A DNA stretch of 25,521 bases from DATLYH01 sp035575035 (GTDB lineage Bacteria; Planctomycetota; Planctomycetia; Gemmatales; Gemmataceae). The first letter of the stretch is position 1. Each line of letters begins with the position of its first letter. Below the pieces are notes generated by a model. The model made no database searches. It saw nothing but the letters and a program-made list of their open reading frames with translations, and had not been told where the DNA came from. The DNA lies in the NCBI GenBank assembly GCA_035575035.1, contig DATLYH010000326.1, positions 1 to 25,521 on the forward strand, written 5' to 3'. Positions 16,301 to 23,671 of the stretch are shown here, piece after piece. The translations under genes were made by a program, and so were the position numbers.

Positions 16301-16818
16301 TCGGACATGGTGAAGTAGCTGCGCCGCTGGTCGGGCGGCTTTTGCCAGTCTTCCTCCTTGTCCCAGTCCATCCAGTAGCCCAGGCGGATCGACTGCTCGG
16401 TCTGGATGCGGGCGAACTTGTCCACCCGCGCTTTGCAGAGTTGCACAAATCGGTCGATGCTGCTAAAGGAGTCGCCGGGCACCAGGTTCTCGATGTCACG
16501 CTTCGACCGCAGGCCCAGTTCCTTCTCCACCTCGACCTCGACCCACAGGCCCTGGCAGTCGAAGCCGTTCTGGTAGCGCAGCTCATGGCCGGTCATGGCG
16601 AAGAAGCGCTGGTAGGCGTCCTTGTAGGTCCGGCCCCAGGCGTGATGGACGCCCATCGGGTTGTTGGCGGTAATCGGGCCGTCCAGGAACGACCAGCGCG
16701 GCTTGCCCTGGTTCTGCTGGCGCAGCCGCTCGAAGGCCTCGCTCCGCTGCCAGAATTCCAGAATGGCCCGCTCCTGGGCCGGGAAGTCTACCTGCGTCTC
16801 TACCTTGTCGAACGACAT
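13399..16818 (-). CDS. ileS: Isoleucyl-tRNA synthetase
   Basis: This 1139-residue class I synthetase charges tRNA-Ile with isoleucine. The HIGH-type motif is PMGVHHAWGR at about 54-63, and the KMSKS-type loop is MHKSAGNA at 668-675. NGFDCQGLWVEVEVEKELG, the editing-domain segment and the zinc-type pairs CEEC and CTQC are visible. Length and motifs fit a divergent clade nearer the long, eukaryote-like IleRS than the E. coli type. The ATG at 16818 begins the family-like MSFDKVETQVDFPAQE; an in-frame TTG seven codons upstream is less likely. It is transcribed away from the GT2 gene across a 134-bp gap without a clear promoter pair. Confidence 0.95.
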   Translation of the reverse strand: MSFDKVETQVDFPAQERAILEFWQRSEAFERLRQQNQGKPRWSFLDGPITANNPMGVHHAWGRTYKDAYQRFFAMTGHELRYQNGFDCQGLWVEVEVEKELGLRSKRDIENLVPGDSFSSIDRFVQLCKARVDKFARIQTEQSIRLGYWMDWDKEEDWQKPPDQRRSYFTMSEENNYTIWSFLKKCHQRGLIYRAYDAMPWCPRCAVGLSQMEMHEGYQLVAHRAVFVRLPLRGRPGENLLVWTTTPWTLTSNVAVAVNPGLIYLKVRHRDQIYYLAKGALTHQRLEEEFRRKEWVEGVPKLKTLEQIFKEKGGYEVLGELSGREMIGWTYDGPFDELPAQGHPAGYPAAIAEVVRKQNWAPDQPARGVHRVIAWDAVGAAEGTGIVHIAPGCGKEDFELGRQEGLPPIAPLDEEGVFLPGFGELEGRSALDPATTDAILANLREKGLLLEVERYPHNYPHCWRCKTELLFRLVDEWFIDMRWRDEIMRVTEQVTFLPESINGKARELDWLRNMGDWMISKKRFWGLALPIWVCEECGHFDVIGGREELRARAVAGWQEFEGHTPHRPWIDLVKVQCTQCGGRASRIPDVGNPWLDAGIVPYSTMKYNTDRAYWEKWFPADFITECFPGQFRNWFYAILAMSTMMTGRPPFKVLLGHGLVRDQWDRPMHKSAGNAIPFEGAADEGYELTDPHGVTRRYPPMSADLIRWLFCRHNPALNINFGPGPAEELRSKFTLKLWNSYAFFCNYARLDGFDPNAPAVPVRQRPDIDRWILSDLQKLIQTARDEFPRFNVMAFCLKAEEFVEDKLSNWYVRRNRRRFWKSEQGTDKLAAYQTLYTVLTTLTKLFAPIMPFLTEHMYQNLVARRVKEAPVSVHLCAFPEADESLIDEDLSADMEALLRLVSLGSAARNTVKIKVRQPLAEMKVQPGDERERRAVERFSDQIRDELNVKAVCLHESRNGPLLHYEIKPNLKNLGPKLGARLKEVLEALAQVDPSTAAKKVGAGQSLELSCPGGPVTLEPADVVVQMKAPEGWAGTADRNTQVLIDTRITEELKQEGMAREVVRQVQELRKKANLEMEDRIVLHLGTDSPALRQAIAAHRDYICAETLTVRLSAEPLGGNAPRAAVKVDGQPLTIELRKA

Positions 16819-16952
16819 ATGCGAACCCCGTGGTACCAATCGAAAAGATTCATTCTATCAAGCGGAGCGTGGGGCCGCGAGGCGGCGGCGCGGGGACGCC
16901 AAACTGCAAGCGGCCGATGCTCAGCAGCCCGTCTCCCGAAAGGAGCATCCCG

Positions 16953-18149
16953 GTGAGCACGTCGGCGTTCGTCCTGCTCGTCTGCTACGGTGTGATCGTG
17001 ACCGTCTGGAAGGTGCTGCATGTGATGCTCCTCTTTTACAAGCCCAAGCGCTTCTTCCTGGGCGCCCAGGCCCCCCGGCTTACCGACGGTCCCCTCGTCA
17101 GCATCCTGCTGGCGGCCAAAGATGAACAGGGCAACGTCGGCGATTGTATCCGCTCGATCCTGGCCGCCGAGTACAAGAACTTCGAGTTGATCGTCATCGA
17201 CGACCGCAGCAGTGACGGCACCTTTGCGGAGGCGGAGCAGGCCGCGGCCGGTGATCCACGCGTCCGCCTGCTCCGTGTCCGGGAGCTGCCCGACGGTTGG
17301 ACCGGCAAGATGAACGCCGTCCAGCAGGGGCTGGCCGTTGCCCGCGGCGAGCTGCTTCTCCTGGTGGATGCCGATTCTCGCCACACCCCGCAGACGCTCG
17401 GAGCCGCCCTGCATGTCCAGAAGCGCCGCAATCTTGACCTTCTTTCCCTCCTGCCCCGGTTCGATCACCACGGCCTGTTCAGCAAGCTGGTGCAACCGCT
17501 GGTCGGTGTGGTCACGTTCCTGTGGAAGCCGCTGCCGTTGGTCAACTCGCGCCACTGCCGGGGGGTGGCGATGGGCTGGGGCGGCTTTCTGCTGCTGCGC
17601 CGCCCGGCTCTGGAGGCGGTCGGCGGGTTCGAGGCGGTCCGGGACCGGTTCGCTGCCGACATCGCCCTGGTGCGGCTGTTCAAGCGGTCGGGCCGCCGCG
17701 TCCGCCTGCTGCACGCTCCCGAGTTGGTCGCCACGTCGATGTACACGTCGTTCCCGGCGCTGGTTGCCGGCTGGTCGCGCATCCTGCGGATCACCGTGGA
17801 CAACCGTGCCCTGCTGCTGGTGGCGACTCTTTTGTTGATCTGGCTCTTCGGTTTGTCGGCCTACGCCGCCACCGGGGTCGGCCTGGTCGAGCTGATTCGC
17901 GGCAAAGGGCGCCCCTTGCGCCTCTTGCTCGGAACGATGGGGGTCATGCATCTGGTGTTTCAAATCTCGTGCCTGGGGCGTATATACCGCTTCAGCGGCA
18001 CGAACCCGCTGTACGCCCTGGGCCACCTGCCGGCCCTGCTGTTCACGGCCTTTCTGACGGTGCTGGCCCTGGTTCGCAGCCGCAGCAGCCGGATGACCTG
18101 GCGTGGGACCAGCTACCGGCTAAGCGCCGACGGCCGGGCCCTCGGCTAA
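16953..18149 (+). CDS. GT2 family membrane glycosyltransferase (HpnB/CruC-like)
   Basis: This 398-residue enzyme should add a sugar from a nucleotide-sugar donor to a lipid. After one N-terminal helix (5-28) comes a GT-A domain with VIDDRSSDGT (81-90), DGWTGKMNA, the metal-binding DAD (139-141) and DRFAADIALVRLFKRSGRR, whose Asp236 matches the family's base region. Three C-terminal membrane helices (about 286-310, 325-342, 355-375) and the ending MTWRGTSYRL match the hopanoid/carotenoid-glycosyltransferase-like subgroup. The acceptor is not known. I chose the GTG at 16953 because AAAGGAG lies just before it; the frame is open further upstream into the ileS promoter region. Confidence 0.88.
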   Translation: MSTSAFVLLVCYGVIVTVWKVLHVMLLFYKPKRFFLGAQAPRLTDGPLVSILLAAKDEQGNVGDCIRSILAAEYKNFELIVIDDRSSDGTFAEAEQAAAGDPRVRLLRVRELPDGWTGKMNAVQQGLAVARGELLLLVDADSRHTPQTLGAALHVQKRRNLDLLSLLPRFDHHGLFSKLVQPLVGVVTFLWKPLPLVNSRHCRGVAMGWGGFLLLRRPALEAVGGFEAVRDRFAADIALVRLFKRSGRRVRLLHAPELVATSMYTSFPALVAGWSRILRITVDNRALLLVATLLLIWLFGLSAYAATGVGLVELIRGKGRPLRLLLGTMGVMHLVFQISCLGRIYRFSGTNPLYALGHLPALLFTAFLTVLALVRSRSSRMTWRGTSYRLSADGRALG

Positions 18150-18306
18150 TTGCGGATTGCGGATCGCGGATCGCGGATCGCGAATTGCGGATTGCGGATT
18201 GCGGATTGCGGATCGCGGATTGCGGATTGCGGATTGCGAATTGCGGATCGCGAATTGCGAATTGAATCCAGGTTCTTCAATCCGCAATCCGCAATCCGCA
18301 ATCCGA
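18149..18306. repeat. 7-bp tandem repeat (ATTGCGG/ATCGCGG) with inverted copies
   Basis: About 16 to 17 consecutive heptamers (ATTGCGG, ATCGCGG, ATTGCGA) run from 18149 to about 18265. After a short loop, four reverse-complement units (AATCCGC) follow at 18279-18306. The array can fold into a large hairpin. It fills the gap between the GT2 stop and the sulfatase-fold gene. Confidence 0.9.
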
Positions 18307-18320
18307 AATGGAGAAGAGGC

Positions 18321-19829
18321 GTGTTGAACCTGATTGTGATCTGCGTCGATAGCTGGCGGGCCGACATCCTGGGCGGCCGAGGCCACTGCCGCTGGATCCA
18401 GGCGCCGGTCCTCGCCGACTTTATGAAGCAGTGCGTCGTCTTCGACAACGCCTTCGGCGAGGCGATGCCCACCGTGCAGATGCGGCGGAGCTTCTTCACC
18501 GGCATGCGCTGCTTCCCCTGGCATCACGACGTGGACGGCCTGGGATTGTCCCCCAACTTCCTCGGCTGGCACCGCATCCCTAGCTGCCACACCACCCTGG
18601 CCGAGATCCTGCTCCTGCACGGCTACTGCACCGGCCTGATCAGCGACTGCTACCACCTGTTCAAGCCGACCCAGAACTTCACCCGCGGCTTTTTAAGCTG
18701 GCAGTTCATCCGCGGTCAGCAGGGGGATAATTACCGCGTCGGTCCCTTCGACAACATCGATCTCCGCCGTTATGTGCCTGACGGCGAGGAAAACGACTGG
18801 GCCACCCATGCCCAGATCATCAACCACCTGCTCAGCACGCGCGATCGGGTCAAGGAAGACGATTACTTTGCCGCCCAGGTGTTCCGGGCGGCCATCAGCT
18901 GGCTGCACGATGCCCGGGCCAATGCCCCCTTCTTCCTCTGGGTGGACAGCTTCACACCGCACGAACTGTGGGACCCGCCGCCCCGCTACGCCGACAGATA
19001 CTTCCCCAACGACGGCACCCTGAAAGACTTCATCCATCCGGGGGCGATGAATCGCGTCAAAGACCCCTCGCCGGCCCAGATTGAGCGCACCCGGGCGCTG
19101 TATGCCGGCGGATGCACCTTTGTTGATACGTGGATCGGTCACTTCCTCGAAGCCATCGACCGGCTCCGCCTGTGGGACGATACCCTGGTCGTCTTCCTCA
19201 CCGACCACGGGGCCGAGTTGTGGGACGACGGCCAGTTCACCAAGCACGGGGCGATGCAGGGGAAGCTCCACCCCTACAACACGCAGATCAGCTGGTTCAT
19301 CCGGCATCCGAGCGGACCGCGGAACCTTCACGTTCCGGCCTTCGTCCAGAGCCATGATGTCCTGCCGACCCTGCTGGAATTGCTTGGCCTGCCCGGCTGC
19401 GAGCTGCTCGACGGCGAGAGCGTCTGGCCGCTGGTGACCGGCCGGCGGCAGGAACTGCGACCGCGGATCATCTGCGGCTGGGGCAGCTGGGCCTCGCTGC
19501 GCGACGGCCGCTGGAACTGCATCCTCAACCCGACCACGCCCGACGGCCAGCCGAAACTTTACGACCTGGCCAACGACCCGGACGAAAAGGTGAACGTGGC
19601 CGACCGCTACCCGGCGGTCGTGGCCGATTGCCGCCGGCAACTCGAGGGGCTGCTCGGCTGTCCGTTTCCGGCCCGGTTCAAGCACCAACCCGACGCCGGC
19701 GACTACATGACCCTGAGCAGTTATTTCAAGCGCCGGGCGGCTCGCGGTCTGTTGCCGGCCCGGGCCGGCGGCGTCCGCCCCTACCGCGGGACCGAGCCGG
19801 ACGTGGGGAGCAAGCGACTGGTGGCGTGA
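18321..19829 (+). CDS. Sulfatase/alkaline-phosphatase-fold hydrolase or transferase with Thr at the nucleophile position
   Basis: This 502-residue protein has the sulfatase core: the metal-binding start ICVDSWRAD (Asp10), the nucleophile segment MPTVQMRRSFFTG (48-61), and TLVVFLTDHGAELWDDGQFTKHG with Asp295, His296, Lys308 and His309. Aligned with the sulfatase pattern C/S-x-P-S-R-x-x-x-x-T-G, the Cys/Ser that becomes formylglycine is Thr51, so a classical sulfatase reaction is unlikely; Thr nucleophiles occur in phosphodiesterases and phosphoethanolamine transferases of the same superfamily. There is no signal peptide or membrane segment, so it is probably cytoplasmic. The GTG start follows GGAGAAGAGGC. 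Its stop is 14 bases before the methyltransferase start. Confidence 0.85.
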   Translation: MLNLIVICVDSWRADILGGRGHCRWIQAPVLADFMKQCVVFDNAFGEAMPTVQMRRSFFTGMRCFPWHHDVDGLGLSPNFLGWHRIPSCHTTLAEILLLHGYCTGLISDCYHLFKPTQNFTRGFLSWQFIRGQQGDNYRVGPFDNIDLRRYVPDGEENDWATHAQIINHLLSTRDRVKEDDYFAAQVFRAAISWLHDARANAPFFLWVDSFTPHELWDPPPRYADRYFPNDGTLKDFIHPGAMNRVKDPSPAQIERTRALYAGGCTFVDTWIGHFLEAIDRLRLWDDTLVVFLTDHGAELWDDGQFTKHGAMQGKLHPYNTQISWFIRHPSGPRNLHVPAFVQSHDVLPTLLELLGLPGCELLDGESVWPLVTGRRQELRPRIICGWGSWASLRDGRWNCILNPTTPDGQPKLYDLANDPDEKVNVADRYPAVVADCRRQLEGLLGCPFPARFKHQPDAGDYMTLSSYFKRRAARGLLPARAGGVRPYRGTEPDVGSKRLVA

Positions 19830-19843
19830 GAACCCGAGCTGTC

Positions 19844-20827
19844 ATGAAAACAATCGGCTGTCCGCTATGCGGAGGAGAGGCGGCCCGGACCGTTGTGCGG
19901 ACGGACTTCAACCTCACGGGGTCGGCCCGGACCTGCTACCAGGTGGTCGAGTGCCGCCGCTGCCGCTTCCGTTATCTTAATCCTCGGCCCGACCCCGAGG
20001 AGCTGGCCGCCTTCTACACCCCTCGCTACCCGGCCCATGCCCTGCCTCGGCCAGGCGCGGACGGGCCTGCCGCGGAGCAGGTCTCGTTTCGTCGCCGCCT
20101 CGCCCAAGTCACCCGTCATCGCCTGGCGCTGTTGGAGCGGTTCATGTCCCTGCGGCGCACGCCGCTGCGGGTGCTCGACGTCGGCTGCGGTAACGGGGCG
20201 TTCCTGCTCGGCCTGTTGGAGCAGGGGAACGTGGAAGCGTGGGGACTCGACATCGCCGCCCCGGTGCTGGCCGAGGTGGCGCAACGGGACGGCCGGCTGC
20301 GGCTGGTGGCCGGGGACCTCCATCGCGCCGCTCTGCCGGAGAGGTATTTTGAGGTGATCACCCTGTGGCATTCCCTGGAGCATGACGGCGATCCGGTCGG
20401 CGTGCTGCGGCGGGCGCGGCAGCTGCTTCGGCCGGGCGGCCTGCTGCTGGCGGAGGTGCCCGACTCAGCCGGCGTGATCGCCCGATTGTGCGGGCGGTAC
20501 TGGCTCGGCTGGGACCTGCCGCGCCACCTGGTCCATTTCAGCGCCGGCAGTCTGCGGCGGGCGGCCGTCCAGGCAGGGCTGCGGCGCATCCAGGTGCTCC
20601 ATCAGTACACGCTTAACCCGCTCTGTCTCAGCCCGCTGCTGGCCAGCTTGCAGCTGTGGCGGCGCCGCCGCAAGGGACGGATGAAGCGAGTCGCCTACCA
20701 CCGCTGGGACGGCCTCGGGGACGCCCTGCTGGCCCTGGTCAACGGCCTGGAACGGTTTCTCGGCGGCAACGGGCTGCTGTTGGTGGCCCGCGCCACCCAG
20801 GAGGAGAGGAGCCGATGCACCATCTGA
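19844..20827 (+). CDS. SAM-dependent methyltransferase with N-terminal zinc ribbon
   Basis: This 327-residue class I methyltransferase begins with a zinc ribbon (CPLCGG near 6-11, CRRC near 39-42) followed by the family pattern RYLNPRPDPEELAAFY. The SAM-binding motif VLDVGCGNGAFLLGLL is near 110-125, and LWHSLEHDGDPVGVLRRARQLLRPGG and LLLAEVPD follow. This type is common in surface-polysaccharide and sugar-modification clusters, but the substrate is not shown. The ATG at 19844 is used; a GTG at 19826 overlapping the sulfatase stop (GTGA) is an alternative. The 3' end overlaps the ABC gene by 13 bases. Confidence 0.88.
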   Translation: MKTIGCPLCGGEAARTVVRTDFNLTGSARTCYQVVECRRCRFRYLNPRPDPEELAAFYTPRYPAHALPRPGADGPAAEQVSFRRRLAQVTRHRLALLERFMSLRRTPLRVLDVGCGNGAFLLGLLEQGNVEAWGLDIAAPVLAEVAQRDGRLRLVAGDLHRAALPERYFEVITLWHSLEHDGDPVGVLRRARQLLRPGGLLLAEVPDSAGVIARLCGRYWLGWDLPRHLVHFSAGSLRRAAVQAGLRRIQVLHQYTLNPLCLSPLLASLQLWRRRRKGRMKRVAYHRWDGLGDALLALVNGLERFLGGNGLLLVARATQEERSRCTI

Positions 20828-22854
20828 TGCGAATCGTCCGCTATGCCTGGCCCTACCGCTGGCGCTTCGCGCTGTCGGTCCTCTGTGGCCTGGCGGTCGC
20901 CATCCTCTGGGCGGCCAACCTCAGCACCGTCTACCCCGTCGTCACGGTCCTGTTCAGTGAGAACGACAAGGACCGCAACCTGCAAACCTGGATCGAGGAG
21001 CGCATCCGGACCTCCGAGACGCGCCTGCAAGAGCTGGCCAAGGAGCGGACCCGGATCGAGCGGCGGCAGCAGGCGGAACCCCCCGAGGAAGTGCGGCAGC
21101 GCCAGAACGCCCGGCTGGCCGAAATCGACCAGGAAGTCGGCCGGGTCGAAACCCGGCTCAAGCAGGAGCGGGTTTGGGAATGGCTCATTGTCCGCTTCAT
21201 TCCCGACGACCCCTTCCAGACGCTGGTGGCCCTGCTGGTGACGCTGGTGCTGCTGATGGTGCTGCGCGGCGTCTTTTATTTCTTCCAGGAGACGCTGGTC
21301 GGCAGCGTCACCAACCGGACGCTGTTCGACCTGCGTAATCAGCTCTTCCGCCGGGCACTGCGGCAGGACCCCGCCGCTTTCGACGAGAAGGGGACCACCG
21401 ACATCATGGCCCGCTTCACCAATGACATGCAGAGCCTGGCCAACGGGCTGGAGCTGATCATGGGCCGGCTGGTGCGCGAGCCGTTCCGCATCATCGCCTG
21501 CCTGGCCTTGGCCTGCTGCATCAGCTGGCGGCTGACGCTGCTGACCGTCCTGGTGGTGCCGCTGGCCGCTTTGGTCATGAGCCAGCTTGCCCGCCGGCTG
21601 CGGCGGCAAGCCCGGCTGTCGCTGGAGTCGATCTCCGCTTTCTACAAGATCCTGCAAGAGAGTTTCCAGTCGATCAAGATCGTCAAAGCCTTCAACATGG
21701 AGCGTTACGAGCGGCACCGCTTCTTCCGCGAGGGGAAGGTCTATTACAAGAAAGTGATGCGGACGGTAGAGCTGGACGCCCTGGTCAGCCCGGTGACCGA
21801 GCTGCTCGGCATGCTGGTCATCTCGGGGACGCTGCTGATCGGCACCTATCTGCTGCTCACCGGCAAGACGCATCTGAAGGGGATCCGCCTGGTGTCCGAC
21901 CCGCTCAACACGGCCGGGCTGATCCAGTTCTACGTAGCCCTGGCCGGTCTGGCCGATCCCTGCCGCAAGCTGTCGAACCTCTACGGCCGGCTCCAGCGGA
22001 CCATCGCGGCAGCCGACCGGGTCTTCGCCCAGCTCGACCGCGAGCCGCAGGTCGTTGACCGGCCGCAGGCGGTCTTCCTCACCCGCTGTGAGGGGCGCAT
22101 CGAGTTCGACCACGTCACCTTTGCCTATCCGCGCACCGTCGAGGCGGTGCTCGCCGACTTCAACCTGACCATCGAGCCGGGCGAGACGGTGGCCCTGGTC
22201 GGGCCGAACGGCTGCGGCAAATCGACTCTCGTCAACTTGCTGGTCCGGTTCTACGACCCGCAGGGGGGAGCCATCCGCATCGACGGCCTCGACCTCCGCC
22301 AGATCAAGATGCGCTCGCTGCGGCGGCACATAGGATTGGTGACGCAGGAGACGCGGCTGTTCGACGATACGGTCTTCAACAACATCGCTCACGGCAATCG
22401 GCACGCGCCGCAGGAACAGGTCTTCGAGGCGGCCCGCCGGGCCTATGCCCACGATTTCATCCTTGCCCTGCCCGACGGTTACGAGACGCGCATCGGCGAG
22501 CAGGGGGCCCGGCTGTCGGGCGGCCAGCGGCAGCGGATCGCCCTGGCCCGCGCCTTCCTGCGTGATCCGGCCATCCTCATCCTGGACGAGGCGACCAGTG
22601 CCATCGACGTCGAAAGCGAGGCGCTGATCCAGCGCGCTTTGGAAGAGTTCTGCCGGGGGCGGACGACGCTGGTGATCTCGCATCGGCTGTCGGTGCTGTC
22701 GATGGTGGACCGGATCGTGGTGCTTGACCGCGGCGTCATCGTGGCCCAGGGGAGCGATGCCGAGTTGGTGCAGACCTGTCCCGCTTATCGCCGGCTGCGC
22801 GACCTCTACTTCCAGGAGGGGAACCACTATGCCGGCGCTCGCCAGCCGGCCTGA
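20815..22854 (+). CDS. MsbA-type ABC exporter (fused permease and ATPase)
   Basis: This 679-residue half-transporter should flip a lipid-linked substrate across the inner membrane as a homodimer. The membrane domain spans about 15-400. The ATPase carries Walker A GPNGCGKST (463-471), Q-loop Gln511, the signature LSGGQ (567-571), Walker B ILILDEATSAID (catalytic Glu592) and the H-loop His623. Between the first and second helices (about 48-120) lies a charged, coiled-coil-like insertion not found in MsbA itself, so it is longer than the usual 580-600 residues. GAGGAGAGGAG precedes the ATG at 20815, which overlaps the methyltransferase stop. The substrate is inferred from neighbours only. Confidence 0.92.
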   Translation: MHHLMRIVRYAWPYRWRFALSVLCGLAVAILWAANLSTVYPVVTVLFSENDKDRNLQTWIEERIRTSETRLQELAKERTRIERRQQAEPPEEVRQRQNARLAEIDQEVGRVETRLKQERVWEWLIVRFIPDDPFQTLVALLVTLVLLMVLRGVFYFFQETLVGSVTNRTLFDLRNQLFRRALRQDPAAFDEKGTTDIMARFTNDMQSLANGLELIMGRLVREPFRIIACLALACCISWRLTLLTVLVVPLAALVMSQLARRLRRQARLSLESISAFYKILQESFQSIKIVKAFNMERYERHRFFREGKVYYKKVMRTVELDALVSPVTELLGMLVISGTLLIGTYLLLTGKTHLKGIRLVSDPLNTAGLIQFYVALAGLADPCRKLSNLYGRLQRTIAAADRVFAQLDREPQVVDRPQAVFLTRCEGRIEFDHVTFAYPRTVEAVLADFNLTIEPGETVALVGPNGCGKSTLVNLLVRFYDPQGGAIRIDGLDLRQIKMRSLRRHIGLVTQETRLFDDTVFNNIAHGNRHAPQEQVFEAARRAYAHDFILALPDGYETRIGEQGARLSGGQRQRIALARAFLRDPAILILDEATSAIDVESEALIQRALEEFCRGRTTLVISHRLSVLSMVDRIVVLDRGVIVAQGSDAELVQTCPAYRRLRDLYFQEGNHYAGARQPA

Positions 22855-22941
22855 GCCGGCCCCGGGTTGCAATCGGCAGGCCCGGCTGCGAAAGTGAAGG
22901 CGAGACGGGTCCGTTACCGCACTCCTTTCGGAGACTCCGCG

Positions 22942-23586
22942 ATGTCCACCGGCGCTTCGCCGCCTGAGCCGATCCGCCTGGCCGTGCTGATCAGTGCCGG
23001 CGGCACCACGCTGCAAAACCTGATCGACCGCATCAACGACGGCCGGCTCCAGGCCCGGATTGTGTTGGTTGTCTCCAACCATGCCGACGCCTTCGGCCTG
23101 GTCCGTGCCGAGCGGGCTGGGATACCGACCGCCGTCGTCGAGCGGAAGCAATGCGCCTCGCGCGAGGAGTTCAGCCGGCGGATCTTCGACCTCTGCCGCC
23201 AGGCCGGGGCCGACCTGGTTTGCCTGGCGGGGTTCTTGCAGCTCCTTAGCATTCCCGAGGATTTCATCAACCGGGTGATGAACATCCACCCCGCTCTGAT
23301 CCCGGCCTTCTCGGGCAAAGGGTTCTACGGCCACCACGTCCATGAGGCGGCCCTGGCCACCGGGGTGAAGGTGAGCGGCTGCACCGTCCACTTCGCCGAC
23401 AATCAGTACGACCACGGCCCGATCATTCTGCAACGGGTGGTGCCGGTGCTTGACGATGACACGCCCCAGACCCTGGCCGCGCGGGTGTTCGAGCAGGAGT
23501 GCGAGGCCTACCCCGAGGCGATCCGGCTGTTCGCCGAGGGACGGTTGGTGGTGGAGGGGCGCCGGGTGCGGATACGACAGCCATGA
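22942..23586 (+). CDS. purN: Phosphoribosylglycinamide formyltransferase
   Basis: PurN transfers a formyl group from 10-formyltetrahydrofolate to GAR in purine synthesis. The 214 residues show the phosphate loop SAGGTTLQNL (18-27), the catalytic NIHPALIPAF (Asn114, His116) and HFADNQYDHGPIILQ, where Asp157 corresponds to the catalytic Asp of the family. The ATG at 22942 is preceded by GGAGAC at a workable distance and gives the usual length. It sits 87 bases after the ABC gene on the same strand, with no obvious functional link to it, and a large hairpin follows its stop. Confidence 0.94.
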   Translation: MSTGASPPEPIRLAVLISAGGTTLQNLIDRINDGRLQARIVLVVSNHADAFGLVRAERAGIPTAVVERKQCASREEFSRRIFDLCRQAGADLVCLAGFLQLLSIPEDFINRVMNIHPALIPAFSGKGFYGHHVHEAALATGVKVSGCTVHFADNQYDHGPIILQRVVPVLDDDTPQTLAARVFEQECEAYPEAIRLFAEGRLVVEGRRVRIRQP

Positions 23587-23591
23587 AGTAT

Positions 23592-23648
23592 CGAGCCCAG
23601 AGCGTGAGCGAGGGGTAATGGCGCCCCGTCGCAGACGCTCCGGGCTCG
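23592..23648. terminator. Large imperfect inverted repeat between convergent purN and LOG genes
   Basis: Left arm 23592-23614 (CGAGCCCAGAGCGTGAGCGA then GGG) pairs with right arm 23624-23648 (CCCCGTCGCAGACGCTCCGG then GCTCG), with a few mismatches and one bulge. The loop is about nine bases. There is no T-run. The core GACGCTCCGGGCTC is the same as in the repeat at 478-504 and 4191-4304, so this looks like an inverted pair of that repeat which may act as a bidirectional terminator. Confidence 0.6.
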
Positions 23649-23671
23649 GATCACCCGCTGGGCGCGGGCAA

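Noticed and set aside
16818..16839. The frame upstream of ileS reads LVPRGSHM, identical to the thrombin-site/linker peptide of common expression vectors.
   Set aside because: The codons differ from vector DNA at many positions, there is no His-tag or other vector sequence upstream, and the TTG start is unlikely. I take it as coincidence, not contamination.
14197..16956. A 919-codon open frame on the plus strand opposite ileS.
   Set aside because: It is antisense to a clearly recognisable synthetase, has no family motifs, and is the kind of open frame that high-GC codon use produces on the opposite strand.
18149..18306. Heptamer array, considered as coding because several frames stay open across it.
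   Set aside because: The open frames come from the repeat itself; the sulfatase-fold homology begins only at the GTG at 18321, which has a ribosome binding site.
20695..23433. A 912-codon open frame on the minus strand opposite the ABC exporter and purN.
   Set aside because: It spans two unrelated well-supported genes and the gap between them, and its protein is low-complexity His/Gln/Asp/Arg-rich sequence with no recognisable domain.
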